From: DASSKA01 sp035765755 | GTDB taxonomy: Bacteria > Actinomycetota > Actinomycetes > Propionibacteriales > Nocardioidaceae | Direction of reading: 5' to 3' | Assembly: GCA_035765755.1 (NCBI GenBank) | Contig: DASTWW010000293.1 | Span: forward strand, 1-57,352 | DNA: 57,352 bases | Shown: positions 24,979 through 32,544 of the stretch, one piece after another | Layout of the letters: each line of letters starts with the position of its first letter | How positions within the stretch are numbered: position 1 is the first letter of the stretch | The notes under the pieces: model-generated | The model's database searches: none | What the model was told of the DNA's origin: nothing | Seen by the model: only the letters and a program-made list of their open reading frames with translations | Translations under genes and position numbers: made by a program

Positions 24979-25937
24979 TGGCGCAGACGATCACCGTCTC
25001 CTACTCGGAGCTGGACGCCTTCCGGCAGTGCGGCCTGAAGCACGCGTTGAACTACCTGCAGCTGTGGTCCCGGCCGCCCGGCGAGGGCACGCCACTGTCG
25101 CGCGGGTCGGCCTGGCACGAGATCCTGCAGACCCACTACCTGACCATCCGGCGGCACCGCACCGGCCAGGACAAGCAGGGCAACCCGAAGTGGATCGAGC
25201 ACCCGAACACGGCGCTGCGTACCCGGATGCTGACCGAGTGCGTCGAGACCGTCACCCGGCTGCACCTGGTGGACCAGCACACCGGCGAGCAGACCGAACA
25301 GCAGGAGCTGCTGGCCTGGATGTACCAGGGCTATCTGGACCAGTATGGGATCGACGAGCCCTGGCAGATCCTGGGTGTCGAGCGCGCCGGGTCGGTGTGG
25401 TTGCTGACCGAGCGCGGCGGGCGCAGCCGGTTCCGGCTGAAGTACAAGATCGACCTGGTGATCCGCGACCTGCAGACCAACCAGCTGAAGGTGGTGGATC
25501 ACAAGTCGGCCGCCAACTTCAGCCGCCCGGCCGAGATCGACATCGACGACCAGTTCGGGCTGTACAACTGGGCGTATTGGCGCGAACACGGCCAGCGGCC
25601 GATCGCGGTGATCCGGTCGGACGCGCGCACCCAGCGCAACAAGGGGCCGATGAAGCTGGAGGACAGGTTCCGGCGGGTGCAGACGTTCCGCAGTGATGCG
25701 GAGCTGGAGAACATCGCGCTGGACGCCTACCGCACCGCCAAGGCGGCGTACAGCCCCAGCCGGGACGTGTACAGCTCCCCGGCGCCGGACCGCTGCACGT
25801 GGCGTTGTGATTACCTGGAGGCACACCTGGCTGCGCGCAAGGGCATCGCGCCGATGGACACGGTGCTGGCCGACTTTGGGTTCGAGCGCCGCGCGGTGAA
25901 GCACCAGGAATACACCAAGGACGAGGGGCAGGACTGA
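24978..25937 (+). CDS. PD-(D/E)XK nuclease, Cas4/RecB-like
   Basis: 319 aa from ATG 24978. The N-terminus SYSELDAFRQCGLKHALNYL and GSAWHEILQTHY are typical of the RecB/Cas4 exonuclease family (PDDEXK_1). The active-site core is KIDLVIRDLQTNQLKVVDHK with acidic D and K. Cys residues at the N-terminus (RQC) and C-terminus (RCTWRC) may hold an Fe-S cluster, though I count only three. With the RecA-fold ATPase downstream it suggests a recombination system. Confidence 0.8.
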   Translation: MAQTITVSYSELDAFRQCGLKHALNYLQLWSRPPGEGTPLSRGSAWHEILQTHYLTIRRHRTGQDKQGNPKWIEHPNTALRTRMLTECVETVTRLHLVDQHTGEQTEQQELLAWMYQGYLDQYGIDEPWQILGVERAGSVWLLTERGGRSRFRLKYKIDLVIRDLQTNQLKVVDHKSAANFSRPAEIDIDDQFGLYNWAYWREHGQRPIAVIRSDARTQRNKGPMKLEDRFRRVQTFRSDAELENIALDAYRTAKAAYSPSRDVYSSPAPDRCTWRCDYLEAHLAARKGIAPMDTVLADFGFERRAVKHQEYTKDEGQD

Positions 25938-26218
25938 TGCAGCCGATCCAACGCAGGCCGCCCAGCCGCGAGCAGGGCATCACCAACCTGCCAGGTCTCG
26001 TGTCGTTGTGGGTGGAACAGCAGCGCCGGTGGGAGCAGACCCGGCCGGGCGTGCTGACGCCGGTGGCGGACGGCGAGCCCAAGATCCAGCTGATGGCGGG
26101 TGACTACTGCACCGGGCCGGAGAGCTTCACCGTGCAGGAGGCGATGCAGCTGCGGGATGCGCTGGGCGAAGCGGTCCGGGCCGCTGCCGCCTGGGCCGAG
26201 GAGCAGGAGGGGCCATGA
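25937..26218 (+). CDS. Small protein of unknown function
   Basis: 93 aa, coupled to the nuclease by a TGATG overlap. A C-terminal helix (VQEAMQLRDALGEAVRAAAA) is clear. No recognised family; operon position suggests a role with the nuclease or replication. Confidence 0.65.
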   Translation: MQPIQRRPPSREQGITNLPGLVSLWVEQQRRWEQTRPGVLTPVADGEPKIQLMAGDYCTGPESFTVQEAMQLRDALGEAVRAAAAWAEEQEGP

Positions 26219-26478
26219 CCACGCAGCCGCTGCCGCCCGAGGTGGTCGACGCGATCCGAGACCGCGTGCCGTTCAACAATGCGCAGCTGCGCGGCGACTT
26301 CACCATGGGCGGCTCCTACATCGTGTCGTCACCGGCGCGGGTGAACGACGACAACCGCCGCCATGACCTGCTGTTGGTGCTGCCGGTGGACCTGGGGTCC
26401 GGCCGGGTGATCCCGCTGCGGTTCAACGTCAATCCGGAGCTGGTCGAGTGGCTGCAGCAGGAGCTGGGCAGTGCCTAG
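26215..26478 (+). CDS. Small protein of unknown function
   Basis: 87 aa, ATGA overlap. Mixed alpha/beta (RRHDLLLVLPVDLGSGRVIP ... PELVEWLQQEL). No motif recognised. Confidence 0.65.
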   Translation: MTTQPLPPEVVDAIRDRVPFNNAQLRGDFTMGGSYIVSSPARVNDDNRRHDLLLVLPVDLGSGRVIPLRFNVNPELVEWLQQELGSA

Positions 26479-26779
26479 GATCGCGACGACGGGCGACGCC
26501 ACGGTCTGGCAGTGCGACCGGTGCGGCGCGCTGGCCCAGTCGGCGAACGCGTTCGAGCTGCCGCCCGGCTGGTGGCAGGCACACATCGAGCGGCGCACCG
26601 ACGTCGACGAGGCAGGCCACGGCGGCAAGCGCAAGCGCGGCTCGATCGACGCCTGCTCCAAGCAGTGCCTGACCGAGGCGATCACCTACCAGAACCAGCA
26701 CCTGGTGCCGTACACCGAACCAGTGGCACCGCCCAGGGCCGACCCGCACATCAGCATGGACGTCACCAAGACGCTGTAG
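26471..26779 (+). CDS. Small zinc-ribbon protein
   Basis: 102 aa from GTG 26471 (overlap with upstream). ATVWQCDRCGALAQ and later DACSKQCLTEA provide CxxC and CxxxC pairs. Ends before operator-promoter 8. Possibly DNA-binding. Confidence 0.65.
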   Translation: MPRIATTGDATVWQCDRCGALAQSANAFELPPGWWQAHIERRTDVDEAGHGGKRKRGSIDACSKQCLTEAITYQNQHLVPYTEPVAPPRADPHISMDVTKTL

Positions 26780-26803
26780 CACCGGCCCGACACGCAGCCT
26801 CGC

Positions 26804-26833
26804 TTGACAGATTGTCAAAGTATGTGCTTGAAT
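26804..26833 (+). promoter_or_regulatory. Operator-promoter 8 (TTGACAGATTGTCAA, -10 TTGAAT)
   Basis: Palindrome and -10 at 26828-26833. Unlike most copies it has a leader of about 24 bases with an RBS (AGGAGA) before ATG 26865. Confidence 0.8.
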
Positions 26834-26864
26834 AGGTGCGAAGCCGGACGACAGGAGAAACCTC

Positions 26865-27563
26865 ATGGCTATCACCACCCTGGGCCACTCGACCCACGAA
26901 CCCGACCAATTCATCCGGATCTGCAAGGCCGCCCGCGTCGAAGTCATCGTCGACGTGCGGTCGCACCGCTCCTCGCACTGGCCCTGGTGGCACGGCGAGC
27001 AGATGGACCGCTGGCTACCCGCCGCCGGGATCGGCTGCGAATGGGCCGAGGGACTCGGCGGCTGGACCGAGCGCAACGTCACCGACACGATGCTGCCCTG
27101 GGGCGCCGCACGCGGCGTCGACCTTGCGGCGTATACGCGGGGCCACTTCCCGAAGCAGCGGATCGGCATCCCGAAAGCCGCCGACCAGCCCGAGCTGTGG
27201 GGCGACCCCGACTGGGTGTCCGGCTGGACCAACCAGGGGCTGCACGACTACAGCTGGTACACCGCCACCGACGGGTTCCGGGCGGCGCTGGCCGACCTGG
27301 TCGCCAAGTACGGGCAGCCGACTCAGCCGCGCTGCGCGATCATCTGCTCGGAGCTGCTGTGGTGGAAGTGCCACCGCTCGATGGTGGCGGACGTGCTGGC
27401 CGCCGCACACCAGGTCGCCGCGACCCACCTGACGCCGGTCCCGGCGAACAAGCGCGAGCAGGCGGCGGGCGAGCCCGGCAAGATCCGGTTCGGCCTGCAC
27501 CAGGCGGCGGACCGGCTCGGGCGCTACCCCACCGAGGTGCGCAAGTCCTGGGAGGCGGCGTGA
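26865..27563 (+). CDS. DUF488-family protein
   Basis: 232 aa, good RBS. The N-terminus AITTLGHSTHEPDQFI followed by VIVDVRSHRSSHW, and the late CSELLWWKCHRSMVAD (Cys ... CHR), are the defining motifs of DUF488. Family function is not established; conserved Cys and Arg suggest an enzyme on a nucleotide or nucleic acid. First gene of a short operon with two tiny membrane proteins. Confidence 0.8.
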   Translation: MAITTLGHSTHEPDQFIRICKAARVEVIVDVRSHRSSHWPWWHGEQMDRWLPAAGIGCEWAEGLGGWTERNVTDTMLPWGAARGVDLAAYTRGHFPKQRIGIPKAADQPELWGDPDWVSGWTNQGLHDYSWYTATDGFRAALADLVAKYGQPTQPRCAIICSELLWWKCHRSMVADVLAAAHQVAATHLTPVPANKREQAAGEPGKIRFGLHQAADRLGRYPTEVRKSWEAA

Positions 27564-27676
27564 ACAGCTGGCGTCTGACCCGTCGGGGCGAGGCGCTGGT
27601 GGCGTGGGTCGCGGTCCCGCTGGTTACCATCGCGGCGGCTGCGTTGTGCGGTGCCCTGCTGTGGCTGGTGGCGTGA
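27560..27676 (+). CDS. Tiny membrane protein
   Basis: 38 aa from GTG 27560 (GTGA overlap). Basic start (NSWRLTRRGEA) then one membrane helix (LVTIAAAALCGALLWLV). Support is coupling on both sides. Confidence 0.5.
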   Translation: MNSWRLTRRGEALVAWVAVPLVTIAAAALCGALLWLVA

Positions 27677-27753
27677 TGAGCCGGGCCTGGGCGTTCGTGT
27701 TCACCGCCGCGACCATAGCCAGCGTGCTGTACGTTGCGCTGGTGGTGTACTGA
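27676..27753 (+). CDS. Tiny membrane protein
   Basis: 25 aa, TGATG coupling on both sides. Almost entirely one membrane helix (WAFVFTAATIASVLYVALVV). Too short to classify; could act with the preceding 38-aa protein. Confidence 0.4.
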   Translation: MSRAWAFVFTAATIASVLYVALVVY

Positions 27754-28118
27754 TGGCCGCGCGGCGAGCGGGACAGCGAGCGGGGCGGGCGGCGCGTACG
27801 TGCTGGCAGCGGCTGCTGCTGCGCCCATGCATCCGGTATGACGAGCGGCGTCGGCCGTACTTGGCCGGGAACCTGCTGTGGGCGATGTTCCGCAACCGCC
27901 ACCGGATCAGCAAGATGGGCGTGCAGGCCAAGACGCGCGGCCGGTACCTGGCCTACGCCTGGATCGACGACGAGCTGTACTGGGCCTACGGGCGGACCAA
28001 CCACCGGTCGCTGCGCTACCTATACGGCTCGATCCTGACCGGACGGCACCCGTCCCGCCGTGGCGGCACGCGCGGCGCCGTCCCCGACGCCTGGTTTATG
28101 GATGAGGAGACCGACTGA
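27753..28118 (+). CDS. Basic protein of unknown function
   Basis: 121 aa from ATG 27753. Strongly basic N-terminus, then YLAGNLLWAMFRNRHRISK and YLAYAWIDDELYWAYGRTNH. Basic and aromatic content suggests nucleic-acid contact. Coupled to the next gene by TGATG. Confidence 0.6.
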   Translation: MAARRAGQRAGRAARTCWQRLLLRPCIRYDERRRPYLAGNLLWAMFRNRHRISKMGVQAKTRGRYLAYAWIDDELYWAYGRTNHRSLRYLYGSILTGRHPSRRGGTRGAVPDAWFMDEETD

Positions 28119-28492
28119 TGAACGTGAAGATCAGCACTGCCGACGACGGCCATTTCAAGCCGACCGACCCCACCGATCCGGTGCAGCTGTTCCACCGGCT
28201 GACCGGCGCCGACGCGTTCGCGTCGAAGCTGCCGCGCCAGCGCTGGTCGCACGAGGCTAAGGGCAAGCTGCTGTTGTTGCAGCGCACCGGCCTGGTGGTG
28301 GTGCCGTTCGCCGAGCGCCCGCACGGGGACTGGGCGGTAGTGGTGGTCAAGGGCAACGACACCTACCCGGTGGGCGGCCACGACCTGTACGTCGCCGGGG
28401 CGGAGATCGAGGCCGCGATCGAGGTAACCGACCTGTTCTACGACCCGACCCGGGACCCGAACAACCCGGCCTACGACCCGCAGCAAGGGTGA
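28118..28492 (+). CDS. Protein of unknown function
   Basis: 124 aa. Mixed alpha/beta with a hydrophobic core (LLLLQRTGLVVVPFAER; WAVVVVKGNDTYPVGG). Last gene of the DUF488 operon. No family recognised. Confidence 0.6.
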   Translation: MNVKISTADDGHFKPTDPTDPVQLFHRLTGADAFASKLPRQRWSHEAKGKLLLLQRTGLVVVPFAERPHGDWAVVVVKGNDTYPVGGHDLYVAGAEIEAAIEVTDLFYDPTRDPNNPAYDPQQG

Positions 28493-28520
28493 ACCGGGGC
28501 GCACGGCAGCAGGCGCACGC

Positions 28521-28550
28521 TTGACAGACTGGCAAACCACGTGGTTGGCT
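28521..28550 (+). promoter_or_regulatory. Operator-promoter 9 (variant TTGACAGACTGGCAA, -10 TTGGCT)
   Basis: One base differs in the right half. The -10 at 28545-28550 is weak. A leader of about 70 bases with RBS AGGAGG precedes ATG 28627. The 134-bp gap 28493-28626 holds only this promoter and leader. Confidence 0.65.
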
Positions 28551-28626
28551 AGCCCGGCACAGCAACAACCGGCCCACAGCGGCAGACCCTGTGGAATGTT
28601 GAGACGAGAGCGAACAGGAGGAACCA

Positions 28627-29805
28627 ATGCCACGTCTCGCAAGTAAACCGGCGGCCGAGAAGCCGCCACCGACAGCGGTACAACCACCGCTGCAGACCGA
28701 CGAGCCGGACGGCGCCGCAGACGAATCGAACGTCACCGAGCTGGCCACCACCAAGGCGGCGGCAGCCAAACAGGGCAAGCGGGCGCACAGCGCAGCCAAG
28801 GGCAACGCCGACGAGTTCGGGTTCACCGCGCTGGACGATACGGTCGACTACCTGAACGTCCTGCTGTACGGCCGGGAAGGCACCGCCAAGACCACGTCGG
28901 CCGCGTTCGCGGCGAATGTCGCGGCGAAGCAGGGCAAGGGTCGGGTGCTGGTGGTCAACGCCGAGGGCGGCCTGAAGGCGGTGGCGCTGCGCAGGCGCGG
29001 GATCGACACCAGCCGGATCGCGGTCTGGCCGGACCCCGAGAAGGGCGAGCAGATCACGTTCAAGTCGCTGGAGCGGCTGCACGAGCGGCTGCTATCGGAC
29101 CTGACCGACGACCCCGGCTGCTGGTTCGCCGTGATCATCGACTCGCTGACCGACGTGCACGTGGCGCTGCGCGAGCAGGCCACCGACAAGCGCATCAACA
29201 AGATGCAGAACGACCCGCGCGTCACCGACAAGTCGTTGATCGACGAGGACTTCGTGGATCGCGACGACTACGGCGTGATGACCAACCAGCTGCGCCAGCT
29301 GACCCGGCGGTTCCGCGACCTGCCGTGCCACGTCATCATCACCGCGCTGGAGCGCACCGATGACAAGACCGGCGTGGTCGGCCCGTCACTCACCCCGGCG
29401 CTGGCCGGGGACGTGCTCGGGTATGTGGACCTGGTGATGTACCTGCGCGCCACGCTGCACGCGACCGGGGAGGACGAGGACGACGCGCTGGCCGAGTTCC
29501 GCGCGCTGACCCGGCCGGGTAAGGTCACCCGCGCCAAGGATCGGTTCGACCTGACCCCGCGCGTGCTGGTGGAGCCCAGGTTCGACCGGATCCTGGGTTA
29601 CATCATGGGCGAGCTGGAGGAGGCATCCGACCCGATCCAGGCAGCCTATGTGCAGCGGCGCGCGGCGGAGGCTGCGGCCGAGGCGGCAGCTGCGGCCGAA
29701 CGCGAACGGGCCAAGGCCAGCAAGAAGTCCAAGCCCAAGAAGGGCAAGGCTGACAAGAACGACGACAGCGCCGACGCGGCGCAGGATGGAGACAGCGATG
29801 CCTAA
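28627..29805 (+). CDS. RecA-fold AAA ATPase (Sak4-like)
   Basis: 392 aa. Walker A is LLYGREGTAKTTSAA (about residue 80), Walker B is WFAVIIDSLTD (about 175). The arrangement fits phage RecA-like ATPases of the Sak4/AAA_24 type that act with SSB in annealing or recombination. Residues 1-60 are a low-complexity linker; the C-terminus is an Ala/Glu/Lys-rich helix. It overlaps the SSB-like gene. Confidence 0.75.
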   Translation: MPRLASKPAAEKPPPTAVQPPLQTDEPDGAADESNVTELATTKAAAAKQGKRAHSAAKGNADEFGFTALDDTVDYLNVLLYGREGTAKTTSAAFAANVAAKQGKGRVLVVNAEGGLKAVALRRRGIDTSRIAVWPDPEKGEQITFKSLERLHERLLSDLTDDPGCWFAVIIDSLTDVHVALREQATDKRINKMQNDPRVTDKSLIDEDFVDRDDYGVMTNQLRQLTRRFRDLPCHVIITALERTDDKTGVVGPSLTPALAGDVLGYVDLVMYLRATLHATGEDEDDALAEFRALTRPGKVTRAKDRFDLTPRVLVEPRFDRILGYIMGELEEASDPIQAAYVQRRAAEAAAEAAAAAERERAKASKKSKPKKGKADKNDDSADAAQDGDSDA

Positions 29806-30277
29806 GCTTCCCGGCAAGGTTGCCAAGGAGGTGGAGAACGCCGAGGCGATGTCCGGCGGTTTCCTGTTGCCCGCTGGGCGGTACGCCGCGCGGCTGCGGT
29901 CGGTCACCGAGCGCGAGGGCGACGAGCACCCGTACTGGGTGTGGGAGTTCGAGGCGCTGCACGACGAGAGCGGCACGCGGCACCCGGGCCGCCAGTGGAA
30001 CAACACCTCGCTGTCGCCCAAGTCGCGTGGCTTCCTGAAGGCCACGTTCGAGGCGTTCGGCTACTCGGCGGACTCGGACACCGACGAGATGATCGGCGAG
30101 TGGGTGGTGTTGTACCTGGGCCAGGAGACGCAGTCTCAGGGCAAGAACGCCGGTCAGCAGCGCAACGTGGTGCAGCGGCTGGCGGAGTTCGACGCCGACG
30201 AGTGGGACTTCGACCCGGACGACGTCGGCACGGCCGAGCCCGCTGGTGCCTCCAGCGGCGGTGGCGACAAATTCTGA
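29798..30277 (+). CDS. SSB-like protein (DUF669-type)
   Basis: 159 aa from ATG 29798. The segment FLLPAGRYAARLRSVTEREG, then YWVWEFEALHDESGT, and NTSLSPKSRGFLKATFEAFG match phage OB-fold DNA-binding proteins found next to Sak4-like ATPases. The tail is acidic and ends DKF, as SSB tips often end in an acidic-hydrophobic motif. It should coat single-stranded DNA. Confidence 0.7.
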   Translation: MPKLPGKVAKEVENAEAMSGGFLLPAGRYAARLRSVTEREGDEHPYWVWEFEALHDESGTRHPGRQWNNTSLSPKSRGFLKATFEAFGYSADSDTDEMIGEWVVLYLGQETQSQGKNAGQQRNVVQRLAEFDADEWDFDPDDVGTAEPAGASSGGGDKF

Positions 30278-30404
30278 CGCGGCGCGTCAGGAGGGATCGG
30301 GGTCGAGGGTAAACGGCGCGCATTGCAGGCGCCGAAAGGACGCTCATGATGATCTTCTGGGATCTAGGCGCACCTGCCCTCACCCCGTTACAATTGAATA
30401 GGTA

Positions 30405-30489
30405 GCGCGCGCTCTGGCCGTGTACGAGCCAGACCCGGTGGACAAGTGAAACCGGGGTGGGCACGCCCGTTCGAATCGGGCCGCGCGCA
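30405..30489 (+). ncRNA. tRNA-like cloverleaf element 1
   Basis: Perfect 7-bp acceptor-like stem (30405-30411 with 30482-30488), unpaired A at 30489, and a perfect T-arm (30465-30469 with 30477-30481, loop TTCGAAT). Between them are two hairpins (30414-30418/30428-30432 and 30434-30439/30451-30456). The anticodon-arm equivalent has an 11-base loop and the D-arm equivalent lacks GG, so it is not a normal tRNA. A -10-like TTGAAT lies at 30394-30399. The rest of 30278-30497 shows only a short hairpin near 30313-30332. Confidence 0.55.
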
Positions 30490-30497
30490 CAGATGGA

Positions 30498-30872
30498 ATG
30501 AGATGGGACGGGCAGCTCGTGGATAAAGCCGACATCGCGGTGGGCGACACCGTCTACGTCTGCCCATCGTACAGTTCGCGCGGGCGCGACGACCTGTCCG
30601 TGTTGTACCAGGCGCCGGTGGTAAAGGTCGGCCGGACGCGGGTGTATGTGCAGCTGCACGGCCGGGTGCGTCCGTTCCACCTGGATACCGGATACGAGTG
30701 TGCCGACCCGGCGCAGGTAAAGATCTACACGCCCGCCCGGCACGCGTACGAGGCCGAGCGGCGCGAGATCCTGCGCGAGCTGGACGTACGTAGCATCCCC
30801 TGGCGGCTGCTGAGCAACGAGCAGCTGCGCGCGGTGGCCGAGATTGTGCGGCAGGCAACCGGCGGCGACTGA
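30498..30872 (+). CDS. Protein of unknown function
   Basis: 124 aa from ATG 30498 just after tRNA-like element 1. The N-terminal half (IAVGDTVYVCPSYSSRG ... VVKVGRTRVYVQL) looks like an SH3-like beta barrel; the C-terminal half is helical (RHAYEAERREILRELDV). Unknown function. Confidence 0.65.
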   Translation: MRWDGQLVDKADIAVGDTVYVCPSYSSRGRDDLSVLYQAPVVKVGRTRVYVQLHGRVRPFHLDTGYECADPAQVKIYTPARHAYEAERREILRELDVRSIPWRLLSNEQLRAVAEIVRQATGGD

Positions 30873-30873
30873 C

Positions 30874-30902
30874 TTGACAGATTGTCAAAGACCTGCTAGG
30901 CT
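30874..30902 (+). promoter_or_regulatory. Operator-promoter 10 (TTGACAGATTGTCAA, -10 TAGGCT)
   Basis: Palindrome directly follows the upstream stop; -10 at 30897-30902. A leader of about 55 bases with RBS GGAAGCAGG precedes ATG 30964. Confidence 0.75.
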
Positions 30903-30963
30903 GGGCCAGGACAGCAACTCGACCACCAGGGCCGGGCGCGAACAAAGGAAGCAGGAACCACCG

Positions 30964-31671
30964 ATGAGCAAGATCAAGACGGCCGCGTTCATCGCGGCAG
31001 GTGCGGCGGCCATCGTCGCAGCCGGGACGGGCGGCGCGGTCGCGTCCGGCCTGATCCACGGCAGCGACATCGCCAGCGGCACCATCACCTCGCGCAACCT
31101 CGCGGACGGCGCGGTCACCAACGCCAAGATCGGCGGGCGCGCGGTGTCGATCGGCGCGCTGAGCAACGGCGTCAAGGGCTACATCGACGAGCACGCCGGG
31201 AAGGATGGCAAGAACGGGCTCAACGGCTTGAACGGCGCGCGGGGACCCGCCGGTCCCCAGGGAGCGACGGGCGCCACCGGAGCTACGGGCGCGACCGGCC
31301 CGCAGGGACCGGCCGGGGCGGACGGCCGCGACGGGCTCGCCGGTGCGGTGTTCCGCGTCGAGAACTACGAGAACGGCGGCGGCGGCTCGGCCACGGTCGC
31401 CTGCGCCGACGACGACGCAACCTCGCAGACCTACACCGCGATCGCGGGCGGAGTGCAGGGCAGCACGGTCGACAGCCAGAGCCCGAACGGGTTTGCGGTC
31501 ACCTCGTCGTTCCCGGGCCGGATGGACTGGAACACCAACACGCCGAAGCCGGACCGGCTCGATGGTTGGATCGTCCTGGGCAACGGCAAGTGGACCGGCA
31601 CGCTGAAGGTGTGGGCGCTGTGCGTGCCGACCACCTCCATCGCGGTCCAGACCGTCAACCTGGACAACTAA
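30964..31671 (+). CDS. Secreted collagen-like protein
   Basis: 235 aa. An N-terminal signal-like segment (KTAAFIAAGAAAIVAAGTGG) is followed by a region with IHGSDIASGTITSRNLADGA, then Gly-X-Y collagen repeats (about 80-120; GPAGPQGATGATGATGATGP). The C-terminal domain (about 125-235) is beta-rich with two Cys. It resembles exported collagen-like proteins of actinobacteria. It is in the regulated region, not the tail region, so it is more likely a cell-surface or secreted protein than a fibre. Confidence 0.75.
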   Translation: MSKIKTAAFIAAGAAAIVAAGTGGAVASGLIHGSDIASGTITSRNLADGAVTNAKIGGRAVSIGALSNGVKGYIDEHAGKDGKNGLNGLNGARGPAGPQGATGATGATGATGPQGPAGADGRDGLAGAVFRVENYENGGGGSATVACADDDATSQTYTAIAGGVQGSTVDSQSPNGFAVTSSFPGRMDWNTNTPKPDRLDGWIVLGNGKWTGTLKVWALCVPTTSIAVQTVNLDN

Positions 31672-31786
31672 CCCCAGGGCGCCGACTGACAGGCTATGGG
31701 TCGCACGCGGGTTGAGCCGAGAATACGCCGAAGCGTGTGGGAGAGTCGCGGGCCTGGCTACAACAGCGACGCAAACTGAATAGACA

Positions 31787-31867
31787 GCGTGTGCCCAGAC
31801 CGACGAAACCTAAGTAGTCGGCGGCTGGCAGCCTAGGACAGCCCGTGTTCGAGTCAGGCCACACGCA
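31787..31867 (+). ncRNA. tRNA-like cloverleaf element 2
   Basis: Perfect 7-bp acceptor-like stem (31787-31793 with 31860-31866), unpaired A at 31867. T-arm-like hairpin 31841-31845/31855-31859 has one C-A mismatch and a 9-base loop containing TTCGAGT. Internal hairpins are 31800-31804/31817-31821 and 31823-31826/31830-31833. A -10-like CTGAAT at 31776-31781 sits at the same distance as in element 1. Confidence 0.5.
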
Positions 31868-31947
31868 CTGAGGTGGGGCGGCGGAAGGCGCCAGCCGAGA
31901 ACTCAGGAATACGATGGTGGACACCCCCACCCGCAGCCATCGTGGTA

Positions 31948-32037
31948 TCGCGCGCTACAAGACCACCAGCCGGTGGTAGGAGTACCCAACGGCCCACGAC
32001 CTAGGTGGGTTAGCCCGTCCGAGTCGGGCCGCGCGAA
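31948..32037 (+). ncRNA. tRNA-like cloverleaf element 3
   Basis: Perfect 7-bp acceptor-like stem (31948-31954 with 32030-32036), unpaired A at 32037, and perfect T-arm (32013-32017 with 32025-32029, loop TCCGAGT). Internal hairpins are 31962-31967/31972-31977 and 31993-31997/32005-32009; the second has a 7-base loop GACCTAG with A instead of U at position 33. The gap 31672-32163 has no gene and holds elements 2 and 3 and the RHH operator. Confidence 0.55.
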
Positions 32038-32120
32038 CAAGGCCGGGGTGTTCAGGTGCGAGTGGAAGCGCATCTGGACCCCCGGCCGAACCGTATGGTA
32101 GGGTGGCCCACGCCCGCCAC

Positions 32121-32137
32121 TAATGACAGTGTCATTA
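32121..32137. promoter_or_regulatory. Palindromic operator TAATGACAGTGTCATTA upstream of RHH gene
   Basis: Perfect 8-bp arms around one base. It lies 27 bases upstream of the RHH gene, so it is the likely autoregulatory site. It shares the half-site TGACA/TGTCA with the 19 operator-promoters but with 1 bp, not 3 bp, between halves. A -10-like TAGGGT lies at 32099-32104. Confidence 0.6.
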
Positions 32138-32163
32138 TTCCCACCTGACCGAATCGGAAGCTG

Positions 32164-32544
32164 ATGCCCAGACTGGACGACCGCACCCCCTACCAGATCC
32201 GGCTGGCGCCGGAGCTGACCGCCTCCCTGGACCGGATAGCCGAGCGCACCGACCTGCCGCGATCGGCGGTGATCCGGATGCTGCTGGCGCAGGGCTGCGC
32301 GACCTGGGACGGCGAGCGGCTGTTCACCCGCGCCGACCTGGTCCGCCTGGTCGAGAACTTCATCCGGCGGACGCGGGACGGCGCCAGCTGGGACGGCACC
32401 AGCGGCACCCTGGTGGTAGGCGACGGCGGCGTGGACATCGCCCTGCTGACCGAGGCGGCCGGGCTGGGCACGGAGCCGGGCGCGGGCGCGCAGGTCGCAG
32501 GAGTGGGCGTAGGGGTGGACGCGGGCGCGGTGGCCGATGCCTAA
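32164..32544 (+). CDS. Ribbon-helix-helix DNA-binding protein
   Basis: 126 aa. Residues 8-50 (TPYQIRLAPELTASLDRIAE, then TDLPRSAVIRMLLAQG) are a ribbon-helix-helix (CopG/Arc-type) domain. The C-terminal half is Gly/Ala/Val-rich and probably disordered. Likely represses its own promoter through the palindrome at 32121-32137, and may control the PrimPol gene, which overlaps its end. Confidence 0.75.
   Translation: MPRLDDRTPYQIRLAPELTASLDRIAERTDLPRSAVIRMLLAQGCATWDGERLFTRADLVRLVENFIRRTRDGASWDGTSGTLVVGDGGVDIALLTEAAGLGTEPGAGAQVAGVGVGVDAGAVADA

Noticed and set aside
24978..25937. Cas4 of a CRISPR adaptation system
   Set aside because: No cas1, cas2 or repeat array is present, and phage RecB/Cas4-like nucleases are common beside recombination ATPases.
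30346..30405. 19-codon ORF starting MMIFWDLGAPALTPLQ with RBS GAAAGGA
   Set aside because: Possible leader peptide, but its end runs into tRNA-like element 1 and the TGAATAG part is shared with element 2, so it is better explained as promoter sequence. Kept out as unsupported.
30405..32037. Ordinary tRNA genes
   Set aside because: Acceptor and T-arms fit, but D-loops lack GG, anticodon loops are 11, 3 or 7 bases without U33, and no amino-acid identity can be given. Reported as tRNA-like only.
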